64,000 nt of DNA from Pyrinomonadaceae bacterium (GCA_036277115.1 DASUNM010000023.1:186001-250000); one strand, 5' to 3'. Counted from the first letter of the stretch, positions 40,788 to 50,936 are shown. The notes: a model not told the origin generated them from the letters alone. Numbers and translations: made by a program.

Positions 40788-43700
40788 ATGTCTGACACAA
40801 GTTCCAAAACTCGACGCTACGTCGCGACTGGCATCATCTACTTAGCGCTGGTCGCTTCAGTGCTCGGCTTCAACGTGATTCGCGCGCGCACTGCGCCGCC
40901 GGCTGAACCGAACGCGGCGCCTGAGACGCCAACCGTTTCCAGCACCAAGCCTTACTTTTCGCTGACGACGAACCGTACCTATTCGCCGAACGAACCGGCG
41001 CGGATGTGGGCGAGCTATCAGAACGTTGATCATCTCGATTTCCGAATCTATCGCGTGAAAGATCCGAACAAGTTTTTCAAGCAGCTCGACAATCCACACC
41101 AGATGGGTGACGAGGAAAAGGAAGAGCTGGCGAAGGGTTACGGCGCGCGGATTTCGCTGCTCGAGCGCACGCGGCGTCTGAAGCTTTCGTTTTTTTCGGC
41201 GATGAAGAATTACGTCCGCCACCATCTGCGAAAAGAGCATCGCGCGACCTTTAACGAAAAGTTTCGCACCGACAAAGAGCCGACGCGCACACCTTTGAAC
41301 GTGGCTGATTACGCGCGCGTGCCGCTGTTGAATCCGGACCAGAAGGTAAAGGATTGGCGCGAGAAGCTGCCCGCGCTGGAAAACGAATACGACAGCCGCA
41401 CGATCCCGATCGGCAAGATGGATCCCGGCGTTTACCTCATCGAAGCCGTCAATAATGATCTGCGCGCGTACTCAATCGCGATCGTTACGAACCTGACAAT
41501 GGTGCAAAAAACGACCAGCGATGGCCAGGTAGTCGTCTTCGTAGTCGATCGCAAGACGGGCGCGCCGCGGGCCGGCGCCAACGTCGAAATCACGAACGCG
41601 AAAAAGACGCTCGCGACCGGCACGACCGACAAAACCGGCGTCTTCAAGACTGAAATCAAACCACCCGAGACCACCGACGAGGAGACGCCGGCCGAGGATG
41701 TCGATCCGGAAGAATCTCAGTCAAACGCGTATCTGATCATGGCGCGTGATCGGGACAACTTTGTCATCTCGGACGTCGACTCTTTCTATTTCAGTGGTGA
41801 AGGCGGCGACATGGACTTGCTTTCGAGCGAGGACCTGACGAGCTACATCTACACTGACCGGCCCATCTATCGACCGGCGCAGAAGGTTTACTTCAAAGGC
41901 ATCCTGCGACAGTGGGGCCGCGAAGGTTACAAGCTGCTCGACGAGAAAACTGTCAGTGTCACGATCGAAGATCCGAACAGCGGAAAGATTTTCGAGAAGG
42001 AGTTGCCGCTGTCTACACGCGGCACCTTCAGCGGCGAAGTTGATATCGCTGATGAGGCGCCGCTGGGCGGCTACAACATCACCGCGAAGATCGGTGAAGC
42101 AACGTCGAGCGGTTACTTCGAAGTCCAGGAGTACAAAAAGCCCGAGTACAAAGTGACGGTCAAAGGGCCGAAAGAATTTGCGGCGATTGGCGAGAAGGTT
42201 CGCTTCACCGTTAGCGCAAATTACTTTTTTGGCGCGCCGGTAACGAATGCCGACGTGCAGTACTACGTCTACAAACAACGCTATTACCACTGGTGGTGGG
42301 ACGCCGATGAGAGCGATGAGTTCGACGACGAAGCCGGCCCCGATAACGAAGGCGGCGACGAAGAGGACTACGGTTATTACGGCACCGATCTGGTGACCCA
42401 AGGCGAAGGCACGCTGAATTCGCGCGGCGAAATGGTGGTTGATTTCGAAGTGCCCGCGGGCGAGAAAGAAGACTGGGATTATTCTTATCGGCTGGAAGCG
42501 CAGGTCACCGACGCGTCGCGTCGCGAGATGTCGGGCGCGGCTTCTTTCATCGGCACGCGCGGCAAGGCCGTCGCCGACGCTTTCCCTGAACGCTATCTCT
42601 ATTACCAGGGAGACGCCGCGAAGATTCGCGTGAAGACCGCGACCTATTCGGGCCAACCTGTCTCGGAAAAAGTGACGCTTCAGTTCATCGAACAGAAGTG
42701 GGAAAAGATCGAGAAGCAGGAAGAGTACAACGGCTACAAGTACACGACCTATGATTACAAACTGCATGAACGTCAACTGGGGTCGGCGGATGTGAACACC
42801 GACAGCCAGGGCAACGCGACCTATGACTTTACGGTGCCCTCGCCGGGCAGCGTTTACGTCAAAGCCATCATTTACGAAAACGGCAAGCCGATTGTGAATC
42901 GCGGCGGATCGTTCTGGGCGCCCGATAAGCAGGGGCAATGGTCTGACTTTCAGTATCGCGACTACGAAGAGAACGCGATCAAGCTTGTGCCCGATAAGAA
43001 GTCATATCGCCCGGGCGAGACGGCACACGTCCTGGCAATGTTGCCAAAGGACAACGCGCACCTGCTGGTGACAACTGAATTGTCGGAAGTTTTGACCGTC
43101 CGGCAGATCGACTCACCCGGTCGCAGCATCGTTATCGATGTGCCGATCGAGAAGCGCTATGCGCCCAACGTTTATCTCAGCGTTTCGTTTGTGCAGGACA
43201 GCGACATGTTCGAGCAAAGCCAAATCCTGGCCGTGCCCGCGCGCGACCGCATGCTGAAGCTCGACATCGTGCCGAACAAGAAAGAGTTCAAGCCGCGCGA
43301 TGTCGCGTCCTACACGATCATGGCGCGCAACGAAGACGGCTCACCCGCGGCGAATGCCGAAGTAAGCCTGGGCATCGTCGACGAAGCCATCTACAGCATT
43401 GCGTCCGAAACCGCCGGCAACATCAAACGCGACTTCTACGGACGTCGCTATAACGAAGTGCAGACAAGTCTCGCTGTGCACTACACGTTCACCGGTTATG
43501 CCGGAGACAACCCCGCGGATTTAGCTAAGAACAAATCGGCTTATCAACTCGCGGATTTCAAAAACGAGAGCTCATTTGCCGAGCCGACGGTCCGCAAGGA
43601 GTTCAAAGACACTGCGTTCTGGCAACCCGACGTCGTCACAGGTGGCGACGGCAAAGCGACCGTCGAATTCAAACTGCCGGACAATCTGACAACGTGGCGC

Positions 43701-45707
43701 GCCACCGCGCGTGCCGTCACCTCCGACACGCGGGTCGGTTCAGCGGTGCAGAAAACGATCGCGCGCAAAGACGTCATTATGCGGCTCGAGATGCCGCGCT
43801 TCCTGACGGAAGGCGACACGGTCACGATTTCCGGCGTCGTGCACAATTTCCTGAAGACCGACAAGTCCACAAAGATTTCCCTGGATCTGACCGGCGCGCA
43901 GTTGCTGGATGCGCCTTCACAGACGGTCACGATTCGGCCGAACGGCGAACATCGCGTCGATTGGCGCGTGCAGGCGCACACCGTCGGCAAACTGACGTTG
44001 CTGGCGAAAGCCTTGACGGACAAAGAATCCGACGCGGTCGAAATGTCGATGGAGATCGTGCCGCACGGATTGAAGCAGACGCTCGGCAACACCACGACGC
44101 TGATGCAGAACGAGGCCGACCAAACCTTCAATCTCGATCTGCCCGTCCGAGCTGACGAGCAGGCGCGGACGCTGCGCATTGAAGCGTCACCTTCGATCGC
44201 GGGTGCTCTGTTCGGCGCACTCGACTACTTAACCAGCTATCCGTATGGCTGCACCGAACAAACGATGTCGAGCTTCCTGCCCAACGTCGTCGTGGCGCAG
44301 GCTCTAAAGGACATCCCGTCGGCGAAGATTCGCGCGACGAACGATCTGGATAAAAAAGTTCAGCGCGGACTGGATCGCCTGTACGCGTACCAGCACGGCG
44401 ATGGCGGCTGGGGTTGGTGGAAAGACGACAAGTCTGATCCGTTTATGACCGCATACGTCGTGGACGGTCTGACGATGGCGAGTCGCGCGGGTTATCAGGT
44501 TGATGGATGGCGGCTCGCGCAAGGCCGGCAGAAACTTGAAGCTCTGCTGACGGCCGGCAAGAACGATAACGGTAATCCGATCGACGAAGAAACCCGCGCC
44601 TATATGATTTACGCTCACACCGAAAGCGGCGAAGGCGACACGCGCTTCCTCGAAGAGCTTTATGGAAAGCGCGGCAGTCTCGGGCCGTATGGTCGCGCTT
44701 TACTTGCGCTCGCTCTGCAGGAACGCAAAGACGGACGCGCGCGTGAAATCGCGAGCTTGCTCGAAGGTTCAGTGCGACAGGATGAGTTTGAGGCTCACTG
44801 GCAGACGGCGCGCATCAACGACTATGGCCGCGATGTGTACCTCGATGCCGAAGCGACCGCGCTGTCGTTGAAAGCGCTGGCGCAAATCAATCCAGGCTCG
44901 CCGCTGCTACCGAAAGTTGCGCGCTGGCTGGTGAAGAACCGGCGCAACGGTCACTACTGGCTGTCGACTAAAGAGACGGCGTTCGCGATTTACGGGCTGA
45001 CGGATTATTTGAAGGTCAGCAAAGAGCTGTCGCCGGATTATTCGTTCGAGGTTTATTTGAACGGCATGAAGGTCGCCGGTCAGCACGTCGGCGCCGGCGA
45101 AGCTTCGAATGCTCAGTCGTTTGTGATCACCAAAAAGGCCGGTGAAGTTGGCGGCTCGAACCAGATTCGCGTCGTAAAGAAAGGCCGTGGCGCGCTGTAT
45201 GTTTCAGCGGCGCTTGAATACTTCACCGCCGATGAAAACGTGGCGCCGCAATCCGCCAACGGTTTGAAGATCACTCGTGAGTATTTGCGCCTGCACGTCG
45301 CCGGAGAGGAAGGCCAGGCAAGTTGGCGCGTCGAACCACTCTCAGGCGAACTGCGCTCCGGTGACATGATCGTGGTGCGGCTGCGGCTTACCGGCCCACG
45401 CGCGCAGTACGTGATGATCGAAGATCCGATTCCGGCGGGGGCCGAACAGGTCGCGCGAGTCAGCGGCATTAACCTGAACTACTCGACCGGCCAGTGGAGC
45501 GACTGGTACAGCAACCGTGAGTTCCGCGATAACCGCACGGCGATATTCATGAATTACTTTGACGGCGACGCGACGCTGCAATACGCGATGCGCGTCGAAG
45601 TGCCGGGCGAGTTCAAGATCGCGCCGGCGCGCGCCGAGCTGATGTATCAGCCGACCGTGCAGGCGAATACGGCGAACGATCGGTTGCGGATTTTGGACAA
45701 GAAGTAA
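40788..45707 (+). CDS. Bacterial alpha-2-macroglobulin (YfaS-like)
   Basis: The ATG at 40788 has GGAGG seven bases upstream. The 1639-residue protein has an N-terminal membrane anchor (about 13-30) and the long series of macroglobulin domains of bacterial alpha-2-macroglobulins. The thioester motif is intact at Cys1155-Gln1158 (YGCTEQ) and is followed by the alpha-toroid (GGWGWWKDDKSDPFMTAYVV). Such proteins trap invading proteases in the periplasm by covalent capture. A very acidic stretch (about 505-530) is unusual. It lacks a lipobox. It is flanked by DUF1175 and wall-enzyme genes, the usual partners. Confidence 0.95.
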   Translation: MSDTSSKTRRYVATGIIYLALVASVLGFNVIRARTAPPAEPNAAPETPTVSSTKPYFSLTTNRTYSPNEPARMWASYQNVDHLDFRIYRVKDPNKFFKQLDNPHQMGDEEKEELAKGYGARISLLERTRRLKLSFFSAMKNYVRHHLRKEHRATFNEKFRTDKEPTRTPLNVADYARVPLLNPDQKVKDWREKLPALENEYDSRTIPIGKMDPGVYLIEAVNNDLRAYSIAIVTNLTMVQKTTSDGQVVVFVVDRKTGAPRAGANVEITNAKKTLATGTTDKTGVFKTEIKPPETTDEETPAEDVDPEESQSNAYLIMARDRDNFVISDVDSFYFSGEGGDMDLLSSEDLTSYIYTDRPIYRPAQKVYFKGILRQWGREGYKLLDEKTVSVTIEDPNSGKIFEKELPLSTRGTFSGEVDIADEAPLGGYNITAKIGEATSSGYFEVQEYKKPEYKVTVKGPKEFAAIGEKVRFTVSANYFFGAPVTNADVQYYVYKQRYYHWWWDADESDEFDDEAGPDNEGGDEEDYGYYGTDLVTQGEGTLNSRGEMVVDFEVPAGEKEDWDYSYRLEAQVTDASRREMSGAASFIGTRGKAVADAFPERYLYYQGDAAKIRVKTATYSGQPVSEKVTLQFIEQKWEKIEKQEEYNGYKYTTYDYKLHERQLGSADVNTDSQGNATYDFTVPSPGSVYVKAIIYENGKPIVNRGGSFWAPDKQGQWSDFQYRDYEENAIKLVPDKKSYRPGETAHVLAMLPKDNAHLLVTTELSEVLTVRQIDSPGRSIVIDVPIEKRYAPNVYLSVSFVQDSDMFEQSQILAVPARDRMLKLDIVPNKKEFKPRDVASYTIMARNEDGSPAANAEVSLGIVDEAIYSIASETAGNIKRDFYGRRYNEVQTSLAVHYTFTGYAGDNPADLAKNKSAYQLADFKNESSFAEPTVRKEFKDTAFWQPDVVTGGDGKATVEFKLPDNLTTWRATARAVTSDTRVGSAVQKTIARKDVIMRLEMPRFLTEGDTVTISGVVHNFLKTDKSTKISLDLTGAQLLDAPSQTVTIRPNGEHRVDWRVQAHTVGKLTLLAKALTDKESDAVEMSMEIVPHGLKQTLGNTTTLMQNEADQTFNLDLPVRADEQARTLRIEASPSIAGALFGALDYLTSYPYGCTEQTMSSFLPNVVVAQALKDIPSAKIRATNDLDKKVQRGLDRLYAYQHGDGGWGWWKDDKSDPFMTAYVVDGLTMASRAGYQVDGWRLAQGRQKLEALLTAGKNDNGNPIDEETRAYMIYAHTESGEGDTRFLEELYGKRGSLGPYGRALLALALQERKDGRAREIASLLEGSVRQDEFEAHWQTARINDYGRDVYLDAEATALSLKALAQINPGSPLLPKVARWLVKNRRNGHYWLSTKETAFAIYGLTDYLKVSKELSPDYSFEVYLNGMKVAGQHVGAGEASNAQSFVITKKAGEVGGSNQIRVVKKGRGALYVSAALEYFTADENVAPQSANGLKITREYLRLHVAGEEGQASWRVEPLSGELRSGDMIVVRLRLTGPRAQYVMIEDPIPAGAEQVARVSGINLNYSTGQWSDWYSNREFRDNRTAIFMNYFDGDATLQYAMRVEVPGEFKIAPARAELMYQPTVQANTANDRLRILDKK

Positions 45708-45727
45708 TTCAAGCCAAAGAGGTCATC

Positions 45728-46564
45728 ATGATTACAACTTTAAGACTTTGGTTCGAGAGCTTACGGCGCACGCTGACGAATTTGCGCGCGCTCGGGATTT
45801 TCATCGCTCTCTATGCGCTGTTGCTCGTCAGCTTCTACTTCTTTATCTCGACACGCGAAGCGACCGTTTGGCAGGTACTTGCGACCTACGCTTTGATGTT
45901 GGTCCTGCCAGCCGTGTTCTTCGTGTTTCAGGCGGCGATTCTCGAGTTTGCCAGCGCGCGAAAGTTTGGCGCGAAGAACATTCTCTTGAGCGCTATGAAG
46001 ATCGCAGCCGTCACGATTCCGGTCCTGATCATCGGCGCGCTGCTGTGGTGGCTGATGAATAAACTGCAGCTTCGTTACCCTCCTGAACCCCCGCCGCTTG
46101 TGATTCCGCCGGCACCACCCAAGGCGCCGCCCACTCATTGGCCGTCGCTGTTAATAACAACGCTGCGCTTCGTGCTGTTCGGCGTCGCGCTGCCGCTGGC
46201 GACGATTCACTTATGGATCGAAGCGTCCGTATGTGACGTGCGCGCCTCTTTGGCCGGCGGCGCCCGGAACGTCTTCGGCACCATCGGCCGTGCGCTGGCG
46301 CGCGCCTTCAGCTCGGAATCAGTTTTCGTTTACGGGCTGGGACTGATTCTTTTCGTCCTGGGGCCTTACTTGGTTCTGCTGCCCCGGCTGACCTTCACCG
46401 GGACGAAGACAGCCTTCACGCTTTTCGTCGTGCAGGTTATCGTGGCCCTCCTGTTGATGCTGATCGGCTGGGTAGTTACCCTCGTGACGCTCGCCCGCGC
46501 AAGTGCGCGCGAAGCGTCCATTGAAATGAACGCGCCGGCAACGGTCGCTGAGTCAACGGCGTAA
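45728..46564 (+). CDS. Multi-pass membrane protein of the macroglobulin cluster
   Basis: The 278-residue protein has about five or six membrane helices (for example ALGIFIALYALLLVSFYFF, VLATYALMLVLPAVFFVF, FGVALPLATIHLW, VIVALLLMLIGWVVTLVTL). A proline-rich loop (PPEPPPLVIPPAPPKAPP, about 118-135) lies between helices 3 and 4. I do not recognise a family. It starts 21 bases after the macroglobulin stop and its stop overlaps the next start by one base, so it belongs to the same operon. Confidence 0.8.
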   Translation: MITTLRLWFESLRRTLTNLRALGIFIALYALLLVSFYFFISTREATVWQVLATYALMLVLPAVFFVFQAAILEFASARKFGAKNILLSAMKIAAVTIPVLIIGALLWWLMNKLQLRYPPEPPPLVIPPAPPKAPPTHWPSLLITTLRFVLFGVALPLATIHLWIEASVCDVRASLAGGARNVFGTIGRALARAFSSESVFVYGLGLILFVLGPYLVLLPRLTFTGTKTAFTLFVVQVIVALLLMLIGWVVTLVTLARASAREASIEMNAPATVAESTA

Positions 46565-49338
46565 TGGTTCGCGCAATTGATTTTCTGGGAAGGCTGACCC
46601 GCACTCATGCGCTGCTGTTAACCTGCACGTGTGCACTCCTGTTGCTGGTCAATTTCTCGCCGTCAACGGCGTTTCTGCCGGCGCTCACCTGGTCTAACGA
46701 CGCAAACTCAAACGAAAACGAAATCGATTCGGCGCTTCAGCAATCTGCCGAGGTCGCTTTAGGCAATCGCCAGGGTTCAATCATCGTGATGGACGCGCAA
46801 ACCGGACGTGTGCGTGCCGCGGTAAATCCCGAGGGTGCGTACGCCCACGCGATGATGCCCGGTTCTTCGATCAAGCCGTTCACCACACTCGCGGCTTTGC
46901 GCGCCGGTTTGATCGAAGAGGATTCGCGCACGGTTTGTCCCGGCCGCTTCACCGGTCTCAGTTTTTCTCTTCCCTGCGTGCATGCCAATCACTTGCCGCC
47001 ATTCAATCCTTCACAAGCTATCGCCCACTCATGCAATTACTACTTCGCGACGCTCGGTCAACGGCTCGGCCCGGACAAGTTGACTCAAACACTTCGTCAA
47101 TTCGGTTTTGGACAACCGAGTGGTTTGAATTCACGGGAAGCGAATGGCGTCGTGAAGCCATGCGCGGCCGGTGATGTTGCCCGCATGCGATCGAATGACA
47201 GCCATCACGCGTCTCAGCAAGCCGATTGCGCAGCGCGCGAAGCTCTGGGCGAAAGCGATCACATCCAGGTAACGCCGATTCAACTTTTGACGGCTTATGC
47301 AGCGTTGCTCAATGACGGTCATTTGTTTCAGCCGCAAGCCGCCAATGCCGACGGTTTGCAGCTTGTCGAACGCAGTCGCATAAACATTTCGCCGGAAGAG
47401 CGGCGTGTAGTGGTTGAGGGCATGGCCGGAGCGATTCGCTATGGCACCGCGCGCAGTGCAAGGCTGGATGTCGTGCCACTCACGATTGTCGGTAAGACCG
47501 GCACGGCCCTGCCGCCGAAAGGATTTCGCTTAAACGGATGGTTTGTCGGCCTGGCTGGTCCGGCAAGCGCCTCGCGCGATCTCCCGCCGTCGCAGGTTCA
47601 ACTCGCAGTCATCGTTTTTCTGCCGCGTGCGAACGGCGCGGAAGCGGCCAAAGTCTCGCGTCCCATCTTTCAGACGTTTGCGAACCAGATTGGCGACCGC
47701 GGGACAGAAAGCAGTGGCTCCAGCCCGTCGGATGTCTCGCAGTCTCGACGTCGCCCGGCCTCCTCTTCCGCAGTCCGCGTGCGTTCGGTAACCGAAAATG
47801 TGACACGTGACTTGCCGCTCGAGAATTACGTGCTCGGCGTTATGCGCGCGGAAGGCTCGATGGAGTCAGAGCCTGAGGCGCTGAAGGCTTTGGCGATCGC
47901 CGCGCGCACCTATGCGCTGAAAAACCTTGGTCGTCACGCGAAAGACGATTACGACTTCTGTTCGACCACTCACTGTCAGCGGTTCATCCACGGAAACCCG
48001 ACCGACGATCGGGCTTCTGACAGGCTGGTGGCCGCCGTCGCGGCGACTGAAGGCCAGGTATTGCTCGACTCGCGCGGTAGCACTATCGACGCTTACTTTG
48101 GCGCGTCGTGCGGCGGAGAGACCGCCGACGTCGCGACGCTTTGGGGAACCGCGCCGGCGACTTACCTGCCCGGTGTGCGTGACGAGTTCTGCGAGACGGG
48201 ACCGCATGCGCACTGGACTGACATGATTACGCGCAACGATCTGCTGCGCGCTCTGCAAAGCGATTCACGCACCGACGTCGGCCACCGGCTGGAGAAAGTT
48301 ATCGTCACCAAGCGCGATGACACCGGCCGCGCCGAATTCATCACGCTCGAAGGCGACCATCGCAAGATCGTGCGCGGTTGGGATTTCAAAATCATCGTCG
48401 GCCGAGTGCTCGGTTGGAATCTCTTGAAGAGTTCGCGATTCGAGGTCTCGCGCAGCGGAGCGAACTTCGTCTTTCGCGGCAGCGGATTCGGTCATGGTCT
48501 CGGTCTCTGTCAGGAAGGCGCGCACGTGATGGCCGCGCGCGGCGCGAGTTACCAAAGGATTCTCGAGAAGTATTTTCCGGGCACGAGTGTGGGACGAGAG
48601 AGGGAGACGGGGCGACGGGGAGACGCGGCGAAGGAAGATTCCCCGCCACGATGGAAGGCCGATCTCTTCATGAGCTCATTTAGTTCTTTCTCCCCATCCC
48701 CGCGTTCCCTTGTCTCGCCGTACGCGACCTTCAACACCCCTCAGCCCACGCGTTTGGTAACTATCTCATCTGAGCACTTCCGCGTTACTTATCCGGCAGA
48801 CAACGAACGGCGCGACGCTGACCGGGTCTTGACGATTCTTGGAAGTGCGCGCGCGGACTACTTGCGCCGGGCATCAGCGGCCTCGATCTCAATCAGCGGT
48901 TTGCCATTTCTCGACATTCGCGTGAACGATTCGACCGGGACCTTCACCGGCCGCACGGGTCAACCGCCGTGGGCCGCGGCTGCCACAAAAGGAAACCGGA
49001 TCGAGACGCAGCCACTCGCGATTTTGAAACGAAGAGGCGTCTTACCCACGACGCTGAAGCATGAAATGGCGCATGTGATCATCAACGTCATAAGTCGGGA
49101 TCGAGCGCCGCGCTGGTTGGAAGAAGGTTTCGCGATTTACCTCGCCGGCGAAGGCGCGATGTTTTCGCGTTACCAGCGTCGCGGCCTGCTCACGGGGGAA
49201 GAATTGGAGAAAAGGCTGCAACGTCCCAGCACACAGTCCGACATGCGCATGTTGTACGCTGAGGCGTATTTGAAAGTGACTGAGATGGTGCGCAACGAGG
49301 GCGAAGCGAGCGTCTGGAAAAGGTTAGCCGCGAACTGA
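46564..49338 (+). CDS. Transpeptidase - SpoIID - HExxH metallopeptidase triple fusion
   Basis: The ATG overlaps the previous stop (TAATG). The 924-residue protein has an N-terminal anchor (about 15-35), a penicillin-binding transpeptidase domain with Ser101-Lys104 (SSIK), Ser156-Asn158 (SCN) and Lys311 (KTGT), a SpoIID-type domain (about 405-680; LPLENYVLGVMRAEGSMESE, SGFGHGLGLCQEGAHVMAAR), and a C-terminal gluzincin-like metallopeptidase with His833-His837 (HEMAH) and the downstream WLEEGFAIYL. SpoIID enzymes are lytic transglycosylases acting on denuded glycan. The linker between SpoIID and peptidase is encoded by an inverted repeat. I know of no named family with this order. Confidence 0.88.
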   Translation: MVRAIDFLGRLTRTHALLLTCTCALLLLVNFSPSTAFLPALTWSNDANSNENEIDSALQQSAEVALGNRQGSIIVMDAQTGRVRAAVNPEGAYAHAMMPGSSIKPFTTLAALRAGLIEEDSRTVCPGRFTGLSFSLPCVHANHLPPFNPSQAIAHSCNYYFATLGQRLGPDKLTQTLRQFGFGQPSGLNSREANGVVKPCAAGDVARMRSNDSHHASQQADCAAREALGESDHIQVTPIQLLTAYAALLNDGHLFQPQAANADGLQLVERSRINISPEERRVVVEGMAGAIRYGTARSARLDVVPLTIVGKTGTALPPKGFRLNGWFVGLAGPASASRDLPPSQVQLAVIVFLPRANGAEAAKVSRPIFQTFANQIGDRGTESSGSSPSDVSQSRRRPASSSAVRVRSVTENVTRDLPLENYVLGVMRAEGSMESEPEALKALAIAARTYALKNLGRHAKDDYDFCSTTHCQRFIHGNPTDDRASDRLVAAVAATEGQVLLDSRGSTIDAYFGASCGGETADVATLWGTAPATYLPGVRDEFCETGPHAHWTDMITRNDLLRALQSDSRTDVGHRLEKVIVTKRDDTGRAEFITLEGDHRKIVRGWDFKIIVGRVLGWNLLKSSRFEVSRSGANFVFRGSGFGHGLGLCQEGAHVMAARGASYQRILEKYFPGTSVGRERETGRRGDAAKEDSPPRWKADLFMSSFSSFSPSPRSLVSPYATFNTPQPTRLVTISSEHFRVTYPADNERRDADRVLTILGSARADYLRRASAASISISGLPFLDIRVNDSTGTFTGRTGQPPWAAAATKGNRIETQPLAILKRRGVLPTTLKHEMAHVIINVISRDRAPRWLEEGFAIYLAGEGAMFSRYQRRGLLTGEELEKRLQRPSTQSDMRMLYAEAYLKVTEMVRNEGEASVWKRLAAN
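48588..48723. repeat. GGGAGACGGGG-family inverted repeat within a coding linker
   Basis: The left arm (48588-48637) has GGGACGAGAGAGGGAGACGG and GGCGACGGGGAGACG; the right arm (about 48684-48723) has CTTTCTCCCCATCCCCGCGT and CCCTTGTCTCGCCGTAC, roughly complementary. It lies wholly inside the triple-fusion gene, between the SpoIID and metallopeptidase parts. Confidence 0.65.
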
Positions 49339-49962
49339 CGGCGGCATGCGGGAAGAAACGCCGGAGCGCCGGCTCACGAACGGATTATCTTTAATCCAAA
49401 ACCGCCACGGTTTAGTAATCCACTTCTCAGCATAATCGATCCCAATCCGCGGACCGCGCGCGATCTGGCGCGGTGAGATCGAAGTTCCCTCTTCCAGCCA
49501 CACCCGATCGCCAAGCAGGTCCGCTTTGTCTAGCCGCCGATCAATTCCGAGCGCGATGCTCAAGCGACCTGGGCCACTTGTCCATTCGTATTCGGATCGA
49601 CCGGCGCGACGACGGCGAATGATGTCGAGGCCTTCAGCCGGTTCCAGCGCGCGCACCAGCACCGCGTGTGGAACATTTTCGACGTTCGTTACGACATTGA
49701 ACTGGTTGTACATGCCGTAGACGAAGTAAACGTACGCCGTGCCGCCGAGGCCGTACATCGTTTCCGTGCGATTGGTGCGCCGGCCGCCGTACGCGTGCGA
49801 AGCGCGATCTTCCGGGCCGCGATAAGCTTCGGTTTCAACGATGATTCCGGCGACGCGCGTGCCGCTTCGATTCGGAACGACCAGCTTCTTGCCGAGCAGA
49901 TCGCGGGCCACTTCGAGGACGTCAGAACGTGTGTAGAATTCGCGAGGAAGCTTTTTATCCAC
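49324..49962 (-). CDS. 3-methyladenine (alkyladenine) DNA glycosylase, MPG/AAG type
   Basis: The 212-residue protein matches the AAG/MPG family that excises alkylated purines in base-excision repair. Visible motifs are ARDLLGKKLV, VETEAYRGPEDRASHA (with the catalytic Glu), RTNRTETMYG, GTAYVYFVYGMYNQFNVVT, AVLVRALEP, and TSGPGRLSIALGID. The length is normal. Its 3' end overlaps the convergent triple-fusion gene by 15 bases. It has no repair genes as neighbours. Confidence 0.95.
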   Translation of the reverse strand: MDKKLPREFYTRSDVLEVARDLLGKKLVVPNRSGTRVAGIIVETEAYRGPEDRASHAYGGRRTNRTETMYGLGGTAYVYFVYGMYNQFNVVTNVENVPHAVLVRALEPAEGLDIIRRRRAGRSEYEWTSGPGRLSIALGIDRRLDKADLLGDRVWLEEGTSISPRQIARGPRIGIDYAEKWITKPWRFWIKDNPFVSRRSGVSSRMPPSVRG

Positions 49963-49978
49963 AGATTACATAGATGGA

Positions 49979-50100
49979 GTCAGTACCGGGAGCGGTAGCG
50001 ACCGGGTAACCCCACAGATCAAGATGATAATCCACCTGGTCGCATCCACCACTCCACGCGGGCTGCCCGCGCGGGACCCCGATCCGCTCCCGATACTGAC
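49979..50100. repeat. Inverted repeat with GTCAGTACCGGGAGCGG arms
   Basis: Arms at 49979-49995 and 50084-50100 differ at one position. Inside are further pairs such as CGGTAGCGACCGGG and CCCGCGCGGG. It lies between the DNA glycosylase and TauE-type permease genes. A related element lies at 55123-55210. Confidence 0.7.
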
Positions 50101-50122
50101 CTCGCTGGGCCACTAGCCTCTT

Positions 50123-50890
50123 TCACCTCATCCGCCACAGCATCACTGCTGTAATTACAAATCCGATCACGACAATTGCGCGGCGGATGACTAACGGACC
50201 GACCCGCCGCGCCGTTCGCGCGCCGACGTAGCCGCCGAGCAAGGCGGCGACCGCCATCAAGAGCGCTATTCGCCACTCGACCAGGTAGGAAATCGCGAAA
50301 GCGATCACCGCGACGCTGTTGATACAGATGCCGAGAAAGTTCTTGATGCCGTTCGCGCGATGAATGTCGCTCAAGCCGAGCAGGCCCATCGCCGCCAGCA
50401 TCCAAATGCCGTTACCAGCCCCGAAATAACCGCCGTACATGGCCGAAAAAAACTGAACGATGATGGCGATCGTCCACCAACTTCTCTGGGAACCTGACGT
50501 GGGCGACGGCACATGCAGCCAGCGATTCACCGGGCCTTGCAGCATGAACAAAACCGTCGCGAACAAAATCAGAAACGGCACCAGGCGCGCGAATGTCGGT
50601 GAAGGTGTCACGATCAGAAGCCAGGCGCCCACGCCGCCGCCGACCATGCTCACTGCGCCCAGGCGCATAAGAATCAAAGAGCTGTCGCTCATCTCGCGGC
50701 GATAACCGAACAGACCTCCAAACAGCCCGGGCCACAGCGCGACGGTGCTGGTCGCGTTCGCAACTTTCGGATCGAGTCCTAACCAAATCAGGAGCGGAAA
50801 CGTTAGCAGCGTCCCCCCACCCGCAATCGAATTCACGACGCCGGCGATGAACGCGGCCGCGAACATCAATCCGATTTCGAGGAGAGACAT
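50123..50890 (-). CDS. TauE/SafE-type sulfite exporter family permease
   Basis: The 255-residue protein has about seven to eight membrane helices and the TauE/SafE family motif near the N-terminus (FIAGVVNSIAGGGTLLTFPL, where GGG and the preceding Asn-Ser are conserved) and its repeat in the second half (YGGYFGAGNGIWMLAAMGLL). Members export or import sulfite, sulfoacetate or other organic anions. The substrate is not evident from context. Confidence 0.92.
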   Translation of the reverse strand: MSLLEIGLMFAAAFIAGVVNSIAGGGTLLTFPLLIWLGLDPKVANATSTVALWPGLFGGLFGYRREMSDSSLILMRLGAVSMVGGGVGAWLLIVTPSPTFARLVPFLILFATVLFMLQGPVNRWLHVPSPTSGSQRSWWTIAIIVQFFSAMYGGYFGAGNGIWMLAAMGLLGLSDIHRANGIKNFLGICINSVAVIAFAISYLVEWRIALLMAVAALLGGYVGARTARRVGPLVIRRAIVVIGFVITAVMLWRMR

Positions 50891-50936
50891 GCGCGACAGT
50901 GTAAGGGCAAAGCTAAAAGGGCAAAAGGGGGAAGAC

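Noticed and set aside
41721..42938. Minus-strand open frame (405 codons) inside the macroglobulin gene
   Set aside because: It is antisense to well-matched macroglobulin sequence; composition (Arg, Val, Phe rich) is that of a complement frame.
46564..49338. Sporulation role from the SpoIID domain
   Set aside because: SpoIID-type domains are widespread in non-sporulating bacteria (for example LytB-like proteins); nothing else points to sporulation.
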